This document shows, one piece after another, positions 47,880-58,772 of a DNA stretch of 64,000 nt. The notes beneath the pieces were generated by a model, which had not been told where the DNA came from, searched no databases, and saw only the letters and a list, made by a program, of their open reading frames with translations. A program made the translations under genes and the position numbers. The DNA lies in contig NC_080584.1 of NCBI RefSeq assembly GCF_029962835.1, forward strand, positions 79,698,862 to 79,762,861, in the 5' to 3' direction. This DNA is from Magnolia sinica (lineage: Eukaryota; Streptophyta; Magnoliopsida; Magnoliales; Magnoliaceae). The first letter of the stretch is position 1. Each line of letters opens with the position of its first letter.

Positions 47880-50846
47880 ATGGCTAGTCGACGGGGAAGT
47901 GATTTACCAACATTCGAAGGACGGCTCAATAACTATCCAGTTGGTGTTAAACGTGCCGGGGAAAAGCTCTTCAATTGCTTTAAAAATCCAAAGATCGGAG
48001 TCATCGGCGTCAAAGGGTTTTATGGTGTGGGGGGATGGAGGATCGTCGAATATGCAGCTCAGAAGGCAAAAGACTCTCATCTCTTTGATGTACAGATACC
48101 TGTGAAGGTATTGGAAAGGGATTTCAGCCTTACAAAGGTGCAGATGGAAATTGCATTCCAGTTGGGGTTGACAACTGCTGGTAGTACTGAGGAGGAAATG
48201 ACCTTAAAGTTTTTAGAAGTCAGACATGAAATCTATGACTTGCTGAGGGGACGAAGGTTCTTGTTAATGATAGGAAATGTGTCTGAGGGGCTGATCGACA
48301 TAGAATCCTTGGGAGTTCCATTTAGAAGGTCACGGACATACGATTCCAAGGTCGTTTACGTAGGCCGTTGGGATGATGATAACATGAGCAACGTGGCCAT
48401 CAAGCTGGAGGAGTCGTCCATAGATGTTTTACGCGAAGAGGCCACTAACGTAGCCCATTCTCTCAATGTTAAGGGATGTTATGCTCCCGACACAGTCCTC
48501 AACTGCTTCTTCTACCTAATGTTATTCCGTGAAGAGGGATGTGAAGTAGAATGGCTGACAAGGTATTGGATGGCAGAGGGATTTATTACTCGAGGCGGGA
48601 TGGAAGAAGATGACGATTGGAGGCTTCAGCAGAAGAAGGTGGAGGCACTATTGAGAGAACTCGAGGACCATTTCATGGCATACTACAGGAGTAACAAATG
48701 GGGACTTTCGTCGAGGATTCGTATGGCATCTAGAGATCTAAAAAGTTCTTCAACTCATGATAGATTTTGGAGTGAAAGTCCACTGCCGATAGAGATTTGT
48801 GAGTGGGAAAACATTCATAGGATGCATGTATTGGTATGGGAGGAAGAAACATACCGTCCTCCTCTTGCTCCTAATTGCCCCAAACTCTCCACTTTAATTT
48901 TTACAGTAATTTCATGTAGTGGTGGTCAAAAAATCATCATACCTGACCCCTTCTTTGAGCAAATGCAGGGCCTTCGAGTCCTCGTTCTTTACCAGCTAGA
49001 TAACAAATTCCTGCCTCCCTCTATTTCTTGCTTGCACAATCTCAGACTTCTGATAATAGAAGATTGGGAAAACTTAGAGTCTCTCCCCTCTTCCTTCCAA
49101 GCTCTGCACAAGCTTGAGTTCCTTGAAGTTTCAAAATCTCATTCTTTGGAGTCAATACCATATGAGTTCTTTATACAGATGAACAACCTTCAATTTCTCT
49201 CTCTCAATGGAAAGAAAATCAGATCACTGCCTTCCTCAGTTTCCAAGCTGTGCACACTCCGTGAACTCAAGTTAACAAGCTCTGACTCGTTAATGGAACT
49301 GCCAGATGAGAGCTTCGAGTGTATGCAGCGGCTTTGGGTTCTTGACTTGAGCAATAGTTCTAATCTGAAATCCCTTCCGTCCTCACTCTTGAAGTTGTTC
49401 AATCTTAGGCGACTCGTACTAGCAAATTGTTATTCCTTAAAGATCAAGTTGCTGCCACATTTGCAAAAGCTCACCGCTCTCGAAGAGCTTATCCTCTGTA
49501 ACTGTAATTCCCTGGAAGATATTGAGGATGTCTCTTCTTCCCTTGGAAATATCCTGCCAAAGCTCCGCATGCTTGACCTTTCTGGAATTAAGGCCTTTCA
49601 GCGCCTCTCCCTAAGAGGTAATCAAAGCTTGGAATTTCTAAACTTGGTTGGGCTTACAAGCCTTCAAGTGCTTAGTCTTTCAGGCACCAGGCTCCAAAAG
49701 TTTCCAGAAAAAATGCATCGAACGGATCATCTAAGGCGTCTAGACATGCAGTGCATGGATCACATTCTTGAGATCAACTGGGAAGGTATGAGTATTGAGC
49801 TTGAGGAGCTCAACATTGATCAGTGTGGGGCCCTTCATTTATTTACCCATAATGAATGGCCAGGAAACAGAGGTGGGGCGCGAATAAGGTTAAGTAATTC
49901 AAAGCTTTTACAATCTTTCATGCCATCCTCAGATTTGTGGAGAGCCAAATGCTTCTCTCAATTCCATATCCACATCTCCCCTTGCCAAGTAGACCAACAG
50001 GGAAGAGGTGAAGGCATCCATCTCCGCCAGGGAAGAAAATTCCTTTATAAATATATCGATTCCAAGGCCCAAACATGTGATATACCATTTTCTGCAAGCC
50101 ATTTTAACAGGCATTTGGATATTTGTGGAGGTACTAGTTCCCCAAACGGTATTAATGGGGTTCTCAGTCACACAGAATTATTCACTCTGTGCGACAATGC
50201 CTTTGTCCGAAGATTATCGGATTTGGGCGATGTCAAAAGAATGACGGAACTGAAAGAATGCAGAGTCGAGAAGTGCAAGCAGATGGAGAAATTCTTTGAG
50301 GGAGAGAATGCCAGCTCTGACACTTTAAGTCTCCTAGAGAACGTATGGATGTCCTATCTTGCAAGACTGAAGAGCATATGTGAGGGTACTTACGGGAGCC
50401 GAAGCTTTGCAGGCCTAAAGCACATACATCTAGACTGTTGTCCTAGACTCGTCACCGTCTTCTCCTCTAGTGTATCTTTACAAAGCCTGGAGAAGCTCGA
50501 AATCAAATTTTGCAGTAGACTAGAGGCTGTGTTTCGAGAGGATGATACCGTGCAAGGCTCGCTCCAACGATTACACACGGTATGTCTATGGGAGCTACCA
50601 AAGCTGGAGAGTATTTGCCATGGCACTTATTTGTCGGCGCTGAAGAATCTGAAGGTGAGGGGATGTAGGAAGCTGAAAAAGCTTCCTCTTTGTGTTGAGG
50701 ACAATGCTTCCGGTTCTACTTCCATTGGGGGTGGTGATGGTTCTGCAAAGGTGGAAGGGGAGTTGAAATGGTGGAACAGTCTCAAATGGGAAAAGGAGAG
50801 CATCAAGCACCACATCCACTTCAAAGAATCACGCCCCTTTACCTAG
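47880..50846 (+). CDS. NLR-like (NB-ARC/LRR) protein with degenerate P-loop, gene 2
   Basis: 988 residues from the ATG of MASRRGSD. An in-frame ATG at 47853 exists, but it lies upstream of the acceptor-like TTTTTCAG (47863) and is not conserved in the paralogue. It is colinear with gene 1 throughout. A P-loop-like GFYGVGGWRI (46-55) has Gly for the catalytic Lys and Trp-Arg for Thr-Thr. Kinase-2-like LLMIGNV (128-134) lacks both Asp residues. TYDSKVVYVGR (153-163) resembles RNBS-B. After a shortened ARC region, APDTVLNCFFYLMLF (202-216) resembles RNBS-D and YWMAEGFI (229-236) is canonical. No CC or TIR domain and no clear MHD motif. LRRs run from about 360 to 660, a second C-rich LRR block from about 800 to 940, and the tail KVEGELKWWNSLKW...FKESRP is as in At4g27190-like CNLs. 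The absence of stops in two diverged paralogues suggests selection on the protein. Likely cytoplasmic, function unknown. Confidence 0.9.
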   Translation: MASRRGSDLPTFEGRLNNYPVGVKRAGEKLFNCFKNPKIGVIGVKGFYGVGGWRIVEYAAQKAKDSHLFDVQIPVKVLERDFSLTKVQMEIAFQLGLTTAGSTEEEMTLKFLEVRHEIYDLLRGRRFLLMIGNVSEGLIDIESLGVPFRRSRTYDSKVVYVGRWDDDNMSNVAIKLEESSIDVLREEATNVAHSLNVKGCYAPDTVLNCFFYLMLFREEGCEVEWLTRYWMAEGFITRGGMEEDDDWRLQQKKVEALLRELEDHFMAYYRSNKWGLSSRIRMASRDLKSSSTHDRFWSESPLPIEICEWENIHRMHVLVWEEETYRPPLAPNCPKLSTLIFTVISCSGGQKIIIPDPFFEQMQGLRVLVLYQLDNKFLPPSISCLHNLRLLIIEDWENLESLPSSFQALHKLEFLEVSKSHSLESIPYEFFIQMNNLQFLSLNGKKIRSLPSSVSKLCTLRELKLTSSDSLMELPDESFECMQRLWVLDLSNSSNLKSLPSSLLKLFNLRRLVLANCYSLKIKLLPHLQKLTALEELILCNCNSLEDIEDVSSSLGNILPKLRMLDLSGIKAFQRLSLRGNQSLEFLNLVGLTSLQVLSLSGTRLQKFPEKMHRTDHLRRLDMQCMDHILEINWEGMSIELEELNIDQCGALHLFTHNEWPGNRGGARIRLSNSKLLQSFMPSSDLWRAKCFSQFHIHISPCQVDQQGRGEGIHLRQGRKFLYKYIDSKAQTCDIPFSASHFNRHLDICGGTSSPNGINGVLSHTELFTLCDNAFVRRLSDLGDVKRMTELKECRVEKCKQMEKFFEGENASSDTLSLLENVWMSYLARLKSICEGTYGSRSFAGLKHIHLDCCPRLVTVFSSSVSLQSLEKLEIKFCSRLEAVFREDDTVQGSLQRLHTVCLWELPKLESICHGTYLSALKNLKVRGCRKLKKLPLCVEDNASGSTSIGGGDGSAKVEGELKWWNSLKWEKESIKHHIHFKESRPFT

Positions 50847-51940
50847 CGTTGATGATTCTTCTCTCTTCGAGGTTGTGATGATCTAGTGTGTGTTTATGTT
50901 TTAATGTGTTTATTGGTTTGCATAATCTTTTTGTGTGTGAAAGCTTCCGCTGCTCGTGTTCGTAGGGTCCATCAACCTCAATTTGTAAGAAGAATGCCTC
51001 CAGAACTAGGTCTTCTTCAATGAGTGGCACCCTTTCATAAGGTTTTCATAATTCTTATTCACTCTGGATGTGTGATTAACGGTACATATCGTGTTTGATA
51101 TTCGTTTGTTGTGTGTAAAATAAAGGTCTACATTTAGTTGATTACAAAGCTGTTGGTGTAGAAAATGATTTTGATTGCTTGTGACTTTATAGCCATGAAG
51201 CTTGTGTTGGTCCAGTCATCAGCTAGCCCTCTCATTTTGAATAGCAAATAAAAATGATAGGGCGAGTTGATGAGTGGACCAACTTGAATTTTGGTTGTTG
51301 TCTCTCATGAAACAAATGTAAAAACATGGGTCAAATCCTCAATGAACATGCGTGTTCTCCATCTACATATAGGCAGCATGATTACATCACAAGACACACA
51401 CGGTGTGGACCAACTGATGAGTGGCCTGAACAGGGCATATGCACTCAACATGAAGATGTTAAGATGTCCCAAATTGGATTTAAAGCATTTTTTGGTTCTT
51501 CTGTTTTAGTTAGAGACGGATGTTGAATTTCAATTACCAGAAGCACAGGGATATAACCAGAAAGGCACAAGTGTACTAGCATGGTTGAACCTCCATATTC
51601 ACTGACCCGATTCAAGCAGCTTGTTGGTCGAGCCGGATCGATGTAGATGTCCTCAGTGAAAAATAGGCTCATCTGCTCATCTGGTGCGCCACACGTGTAC
51701 ATTGAGGATTCCCTATGACCCAGAACTACGGGTGCACACAGCTCAGTTTGGCCTAGTTCTGGGGTGAAACTGGAATTGAACCATTCCCAACAATTCCAGG
51801 AAAAACAGAATCGGAACCGATTTGGAACCGGACCGGTTCCAAGAAAAACAGAACCCGAACCGTATCGATTGCACCCTATAACCGATTCAGAGCCGGACCG
51901 TAAAAAACCGGTATGTAATATGCGCGAGCGTGTGTGTGTA
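50847..51940. other. Gene 2 3' flank, gene-free
   Basis: The first 40 bp resemble the gene 1 3' flank ('cgttgatgattcttctc' / 'cgctgatgaattcttctc'). The rest holds short overlapping frames without domains and, at about 51770-51900, several 'gaaccg' motifs ('ggaaccgatttggaaccggaccggttcc'). Confidence 0.45.

Positions 51941-51942
<2 letters not shown>

Positions 51943-52002
<60 letters not shown>
51943..52002. repeat. (TA)n microsatellite at left edge of MITE
   Basis: About 29 TA units ending at the MITE start (52003). Confidence 0.95.
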
Positions 52003-52005
<3 letters not shown>

Positions 52006-54927
52006 AAAAGGTACTATGCGCTCGAGCTGATGGGACCGTCCCATGAGGTCGAGTTGTGTGGGCTGTTCACTCCCCAAGTGTAGGGTTGTGATGTAGTAAT
52101 AAACTCGGTAAGACCGAGGTCGAATCCACAGGGACTGATACCTGTACGTTATCTGAAACCAAGTAGAACTAGAACTAGACTAAGATGTGATCTAAACCAA
52201 ATAGAATTTAAGGAATAATTGTGGAATAATTATCTAAAACTTTAAGGAATTCAGAGGAAGAAAACTAGGGATTCAGAGGATCCACTTGTAGAGATCAGGG
52301 AGATCTTATGCCTGCTTCAAAAATCATGAAAATTAAACTGAACTTCTTCTGATATAATTTTAAAGAGATGAAAGATATATGAATTAGAATGGATTCCATC
52401 ACTACACCATGCCCAGGAGACAAAGCAAACAACAGGATTAAACTAATTACCAACCAATCAACAGTGCATGAAAGTTAGGAAGGGTACCATCATCCAACCA
52501 TGCCCAGGAGACGATGGTGAACAACAGGGCCTCCTGACGTCATAAACATCAAAAGGGAAAAAGAAATATTCAAAGCCATTGCAAACCCATTGTAATTTCA
52601 GTCACAACAGACCATTAAAGACTAAGAAAATATTCCTTCAATAATCGACTTAAAAACAAATTCAGTCCATGAATTAAAAACATAGAATAGAATCTCCCAT
52701 CTCGCTACAGGCTTCACCTCTTAGCCCTAGCTAAGAGGTTTAGCCCAACATGATCGGGCTTGATCTCTCAACTAATAATAAATAAATAAAAATTAAAAAA
52801 TTAAAACTTGAAAACAAACTCTCTATGCAGACGTCCAGCCCCAAGCCTTAGATCCCTGCCCTTTCTCGTTTCTTCCCTCCGATCCCCTGGCCTCCTCACG
52901 TGCTTCTCCTCTTATACTCTGCTGTAGGTCGGCTCGAGTCCAAGAACTTCATGTGAAAGTTCCCTTACGCAGCCCAGTAATGTGCGAAAGAGCCATGCGA
53001 AACTACTCACCTTCTGGAGAAGAATTCCGGCGCGAAATCAATTCATCTCTTGATTCCGATATCTTGGCTAGGGTTATGGCCACCTGTTGTAACATGTGTA
53101 CGGTCCAGATCATGGATTCGACCATCAATACGATCGCACAATGGCCCACGAAAGTCGTTTGCGTCTGGACGTGCGTAATGCGTAAACCTTACGCTGTTGA
53201 AGTCGGTGGGCCCAGGATTGATGTCAGACGAGAAATCCGACCCGTCCATTGAATTCCTCTCGAAATTTCAGTTGAGAAGGAGTATTTTTACTCAGCTTTA
53301 GTGCAGCCCATCAATTGAAATAGTTCCTACGTCTATCTTCCGTTCGGAAAATCAAAAACCGCTCTCCGATGTATTCTGAAATCTATCCACCTAGGCCTGA
53401 GTGAGAGGAGCAGTTTGAGTCTCATAAACGGTTCAGGTCTGACCGTTGATGCACGGTGTTGGCTCAAAGAGATCCGCCGTAAGTCCCTGTTCAAGCTTCC
53501 GCAGCAGAGACCGAAACGGAAGGCTCTGATAAGAGTTGGTGGGGTCCACGTACTTGGTATCTTCGAAATCCACTGCGTCAATTGTCTTTACAACGAAATT
53601 TCAGCTGGATGTGCCCGGCTTTGGAATGTTATGGACGCGGCTAAAGGTGGTAATCACGCTGCAATCAGTGCAGGGCTGTCCGTTTGTGACCGTTGAAACC
53701 AGCATGTATGGGTGCATGGGTATATAATATCAACATGGTTCTGACCATATCGCGCCCCTATGCATGATTGACGGCTCGGATTGATCTTTTTATCCATGAT
53801 GATGGCCCACTGAGATCATCCGCAGTCTCTGTTTCATACCAGAAACAGAGTTCTGTTTTTAAGAGGAGACGTCCCTGTGTTGCCATGCACGTCTTAGTGC
53901 AAAAAGTGTACTATGTACACTGTGTGATGATTATGAGAAATCCACACCATCCATCTTGTTCCCCATTTCATTTGAGCCGTGGGGACCGAAGTTAAAGCGT
54001 ATCTGGACAGCTGGTGGGCCCCAAATCAGGGTTTTATGGACTGATCTGTTAGTTTAGCCACTTTCACGAGGATCCAATGGCTGAAATTTGACGTGTACGG
54101 TTAGTTTTTGGTCCTCGAGCCATGAAGACCTCTAGATATTGCCCTACCATATCAGAAAAGATACTAAGCATACATCGCTGAAATGTGGCTTGAGCTTCAG
54201 TTTCTCAATTTTCGCTGATCCCTGGCGTGTAATTCCGTCGATCTTGGTCCCCTGGAGTCCGTCCCTTGCCTTGGTGCATTCTTAACATTAAATCCGTGCT
54301 TTTAGCATCCCGATCCAGTCTCAGCTCGCAATTCCACCTTGCAACACAAACATGATTAAAATGGGCTATTCAACGGTACCATGTTCATAAATCCAGGCAA
54401 TAACTAGGTCTGATATGCAATTTTTGACCCTCAACATGGGCCCCACCGTGATGCATTTCGAACATCTACCCCATCAATCAGATGCACCATTCCATCGTGG
54501 GCCTAGGTCTTAAAAATCAAGTCAATCCGTGACTTGTGTGGGCCACACCACATACAGAAGTAGGGAGGGGCCGTGCACCATTAAAACATTCATAATCATT
54601 TTTTGGGCCCACAGAGATGTGGTTTGCAAATCCAGCCCATCCATTATGTGTGTCCCACTTGGATGAGGGTTCAGACCAAGTTTCAGCAGCATTCAAAACT
54701 CAGGTGGGCCCCACCAAGTGCTTTTATATGTTTTTGGCATGTCTTCACAGGATTTTAGATGGTATGGCCCCCCTGAGTTCCGTATACGACTGATTTTTGG
54801 GATATCCCATAATTTAAAGGGAACCCATCAAATGCAAGGTGTTGATGGTCGACACGCATCATAGTGGGGCCACACAGCTCAACCTCATGAGAGCTGCTTG
54901 CGAGGATGAGCGCATAGTACCTTTTCC
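52003..54927. mobile_element. TA-flanked MITE, copy E, split by a nested solo LTR
   Basis: Left part 52003-52063 (GGGAAAAGGTACTATGCGCT..., nearly identical to copy A). Right part 54437-54927 resumes at TGGGCCCCACCGTGATGCAT and ends ...GCGCATAGTACCTTTTCCC, followed by (TA)n to about 55005. The two parts together match copy A end to end, so the MITE was present before the LTR inserted. Confidence 0.93.
52064..54436 (+). mobile_element. Solo LTR, copy 2 (same family as 3080-5655)
   Basis: Fossil of 2373 bp, TGTTCACTCC...CCCTCAACA, with target duplication TGGGC at 52059-52063 and 54437-54441. It aligns with copy 1 along its length, including GAGGTCGAATCCACAGGGAC near the start and the CCTCTTAGC stem-loop at 52717-52738. 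No internal region. Clear divergence from copy 1 indicates separate, not very recent insertions. Confidence 0.92.

Positions 54928-54929
<2 letters not shown>

Positions 54930-55005
<76 letters not shown>
54930..55005. repeat. (TA)n microsatellite at right edge of MITE
   Basis: About 36 TA units directly after the MITE right end. Confidence 0.95.
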
Positions 55006-55007
<2 letters not shown>

Positions 55008-56250
55008 CCAGCCCAATCTAATGGTTTTTTTATAATCCAATCCAATTGCACTGGTTTTTAGAGATAGAGAGAAGCCACGAAACAGGGGGAGAATAAATCA
55101 GGATTAGTGTTTCTTCTTCTTCTTTTTTAAAACTTTTTTGTTCAAAAAAATTAAATTTAAAATATTTATTAACTAGGGGGTTCAATTCCTCGGGTTCGAA
55201 TCCAAGGTTCGGTTCTATTGTCGGGTTAACAGTCCGGTTTGGTTCTACAAAACCCAGACGGAGAACTGAACCAAACTAACAAATTCTTTGATTGTCGAAA
55301 TCAGAACAGTTGTGCTTCAGAACCGGACCAAACCGTATGGTCCGGTTTACCGGTTCCACGGTTCCGTGTGCACCCATGCCAGAATACATTGATATTCCTA
55401 TGTGTGAGGTTGTATGGGGCCCACAAAGATGTCCGTGACAAATCCACTCCGTCCATCTGTTTTGAAAAACCACAAGGACAGTATTCTAAAAATCAAGGAG
55501 ATCCAAAACTCAGGTGGGCCACACCACACAAAACAGTGGGGATTGAACGCCCGCAAGTGACAAAAGTTTTTTTTATCAGGATGATATTTGTTCCTACAGT
55601 TTATCTGAGTAGTAATAACCCTGTGGACGGTTTGGATGGCATATAAACACATGATCAGATCCAGGAAGGTTTCAATGGTGGACGTTTATGTTCCCACAGT
55701 TTTTTTTTTTTTGGCTCAGCTGGGCTTTGGATCTGCCTGATCTTTAGATTAGTATTGTATTATAGTGTTTCAAAACAGATGGACGGAGCAGATTTTTCAC
55801 TGACATCTCTGTGGACACCACACAACCCCAGCACAACTATATCTCAGTGCCCAAGGTGACCGGCAATCCGCTTCGTCGGCTCTTTCATTGGAATATCGGT
55901 CAGTGGACTAACTTCCCTAAGTGAAAGAACATATGCATGGTGTACTTAGCTTTCGATTTCTACAAATAGGGACCATGTTTCAGCAGACCATTGATTTTAT
56001 GTGACTCCTTGTGGATAGCGATGACCCGAAATTTTCACAAATATGAAGGCCTTTTCTCTAGGTAGTTGAGAGTATTGATGTTTTTCCTCATCCAGAACAT
56101 ATCTGCAAACCCAAACTGAATGGATATGCTTGACCTAATGGGGATATTTCGGATTGCATGGTTCATCCTCAGCGGATCCCTCTCGTACAAACCAGATCGG
56201 GATTGTACGTTGATTCACATATTCTGTACTCTTTCATACACGGGGAAGAT
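55006..56250. other. Gene-free stretch with a degraded MITE
   Basis: 55200-55350 has 'ggttcggttctattg' style text related to 51770-51900, so the MITE at 52003 probably inserted into one unit that now lies on both sides. 55410-55860 is a degraded long-TIR MITE ('atggggcccacaaagatgtccgtgacaaatccactccgtcc' facing 'ggacggagcagatttttcactgacatctctgtggacacc'). No gene. Confidence 0.55.
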
Positions 56251-56268
56251 GGAAGAAAGGAGTTACTT

Positions 56269-56914
56269 TTTTTTTATTTTTTATTTTTTATTTTTTTTAA
56301 TTTTTAAAACCACTAGAGATTCATTCCATTTGAAAATATACATCCATTCGGGAGTGTCTCAACAATAAGGATTGGATCACTCCCATCATATAACTTAAAT
56401 TGCACAAAAACTACCTCGGAAGGAAAAGAAAAACACAAGGTATAATCTGGTGATCCAGCTACTGTTGCCTAATTGTCCTAATGCCAATGTTATCAATGGC
56501 TAATAAGTCTGCGCATAAGTCTAGGAAGGTTGGGTCGTGAATTATACATTCTATTTGGGCATCCTTCACTAGCCATCCTCACTAAAGCATAAGCCACCAA
56601 GTTCCCCTCTCGAAAAATGTGACTAAAAAAGAGGTTAAGTGATTGCCTATAAAGCTGAATCTGTCCAGGTAATACCAAATGTTCCACGAATTGGGATAGC
56701 GAGGATCTTTAACCGAATTAACAATGGTCTTTGAGTCAATCTCCACCATTATGTTGGAAAGGCCCAAGTTGGAGCAATAGTGTTAGAAGAATGACCATAG
56801 TTTCTGTGAAATGCAAAGATGAGCTTACCGTGGTGATCCCAGTAGATTCCCCTAGTGCTCGGGCTCGGATTACCCCTCGAGGAACCATCAACGTTCAATT
56901 TTAGCCAGCCTTGA
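56269..56914 (-). mobile_element. Short LINE derivative 1 (RNase H plus 3' UTR), perfect 18-bp target duplication
   Basis: The flanks GGAAGAAAGGAGTTACTT at 56251-56268 and 56915-56932 are identical. The 646-bp body reads on the minus strand. It begins 30 nt before the end of the GTTGATGG string of RNase H, giving GWLKLNVDGSSRGNPSPS, then MVEIDSKTIVNSV and FFERGTWW-type RNase H text, a 3' UTR with a 'CATTCGGGAGTGTC'-type string (plus strand) and an A/T-rich poly-A tail (plus-strand T run at about 56269-56300). The reading frame is already interrupted. Upstream RT is absent. Confidence 0.9.
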
Positions 56915-56932
56915 GGAAGAAAGGAGTTACTT

Positions 56933-57379
56933 GATGCTTTGGTCGAGCATTAAGAATCATAAGCTTTCGCATAGCCACCCTGGCCCTCAATTAGTGAATG
57001 CATACAAACATATATCATGAGAATTTATCTAGGAACCCATCTAATTCTTTTCGAACCCATCTAAGAACCAGACTAATTTAATTTTATATTATAACAAAAT
57101 CATGTACTTAGCCTAGTGAATAAGTGAACTCTCGGTAGAACAATATGTCAATGGATCAACTCCAATTATCACCGGAATTATAATTTTTTACCAAAATTTA
57201 TGAAACCCTTGTAAAATCTTCTAGAACCGTGGCTCTCTCTATTTAGAGGAAAAATTAAGGTGCAGGAAATACATGAAGAAAACCCTAAACTCATAGGAGA
57301 AATCGTAAAAAGGAGAGAGAAGGCCTATGAAGGACAAACCCACTGGTAAGTTTCAATCCCTCCTTTGATGATCGAAACA
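56933..57379. other. Flank of the CACTA element, no gene
   Basis: AT-rich and non-coding. The 3-bp ACA (57377-57379) before the CACTA terminus is a candidate target duplication, but the partner lies outside the window. Confidence 0.45.
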
Positions 57380-57509
57380 CACTACAAAAAAAACCAGTAT
57401 TAGGGGCGTTTTTGTCACAGGCGGCCACAGCAAACCGCCACTGTAGATGGAAATGAGGGGCTTTTTTGTGTGGCCGCCCGTGTAAAATGAAGCCACCGCC
57501 GCCCGTGTA

Positions 57510-57658
57510 AAATGAAAAAAGAAAACCTAAAATCGATTTTTTACCCCCAAATCCCGCCTCTTCTCTCCCGCGCGCCTCCTCTCCCAAAAACCCTTCCCTC
57601 CTCTTTTCTCCCAAAACCCTTCTCCCCTCTTCTCTCCTCCCTTCAATAACTGACCGAA

Positions 57659-57694
<36 letters not shown>

Positions 57695-57815
57695 GTGAAG
57701 CACTGCGGGATACGATTGCTGCCCGCTGCAACTTAGATCCGGCGATACATTAGCCATCGACATATATAGATCCGGCGATACAAAGCCGCACCGTCAATCA
57801 TCTTCTCCAATAAAG
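57510..57815 (+). promoter_or_regulatory. Leader-like (CT)n block with splice donor inside the CACTA element
   Basis: A pyrimidine-rich segment with (CT)n at about 57662-57692 is followed by purine-balanced leader text ending CCAATAAAG|GTACGC (GT at 57816), as in an untranslated first exon of a plant gene. 'gatccggcgatacat' and 'gatccggcgatacaa' are duplicated at about 57738 and 57770. It could drive plus-strand transcription into the captured exons. No TATA box was identified with confidence. Confidence 0.4.
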
Positions 57816-58453
57816 GTACGCAGCACCCATCGGTACTAAACCCAACAAGGGTTTGATGGCAGATTTGGTGGAGTTAATGTTCGTTTGTTCATTTTTTGTT
57901 GATTTTGATGACTGATTTGGAGGGTTTGTTGTTCATTTGTTCATGTTTTCTTGATTTTCAGGGTTTTAATGGCCGATTTGCGGGTTTTGGTATTTAGTTA
58001 TTTAACTTTTTTGAATTTCTTGATTTTTTTGGTGTTTAGTTATTTAACTTTTTTGGATTTCTTGATTTTTTTGGACCGATTGGGACGTTTTGATCTCCTT
58101 CTTCTTCTTCTTCTTCTTTTTTTCTAGTGTTAATGGTCGTGATACCCTGTGGTGGTGGGGCCGCTTTTGTATTCGTGAACTACTGTCTAGTTTTCTTGCA
58201 TTTGGTTGTGTTGGGTGCACATGAATGTATGAATGCTTTCGGCTTTTTAAAAAATCTCTTGTTGGGGAGAGACTTCAGTAAGTTCGGTTCATCTGGAAAT
58301 GGCTCTTTTTAGTTTATTTGGGAATATGATACTTTTCATTTCACAGGAATTCTATTTTGCGGCATTGTCTTTTTCCTATGATGCATTTCACAGGTTCTTT
58401 CAATCTCCTTTTTTATTCCTACATTATTCATTGGCTCTAATTCTATTTCTTAG

Positions 58454-58772
58454 GTTCTCTTGAGCCTCCTGGATCACTTATTTCAAACAACATTGTTGGG
58501 ATAACTCAGGGATGGCCTGCTGCACGAATGGCATTGAATATGTTAAGGGCCGATATGCATTGCTTTTACTACCTGCTGGCCTTTTCAATGGTTGGCAATT
58601 GTTTTACATAGCCACTAGCCCTGTGCTGATATAGCTGTAGCTTAAAAATCTTATCTTTTGCAGTGTGTCTAGAGATGGGCATTGGATTTTTTCAAGAACT
58701 CACAACAACAAAATTTGCATTGTTGGGAGACTTATAAAAGATGTTTTATTTGTAGCTCATCAGATGATCTTG
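58454..58772 (+). pseudogene. Exon-like open segments of an unidentified captured gene
   Basis: 58454-58590 follows a TTTCTTAG acceptor and is open as SLEPPGSLISNNIVGITQGW.... 58664-58772 follows CTTTTGCAG and is open as VSRDGHWIFSRTHNNKICIV..., ending at a TTG|GTATG donor. The phases of the two do not join simply with the boundaries I chose. Donor gene not recognised. Confidence 0.35.

Noticed and set aside
57291-57763. Arg/Glu-rich open frames on the minus strand
   Set aside because: They come from the (CT)n tract and pyrimidine-rich leader block. No domain, and two frames are open at once.
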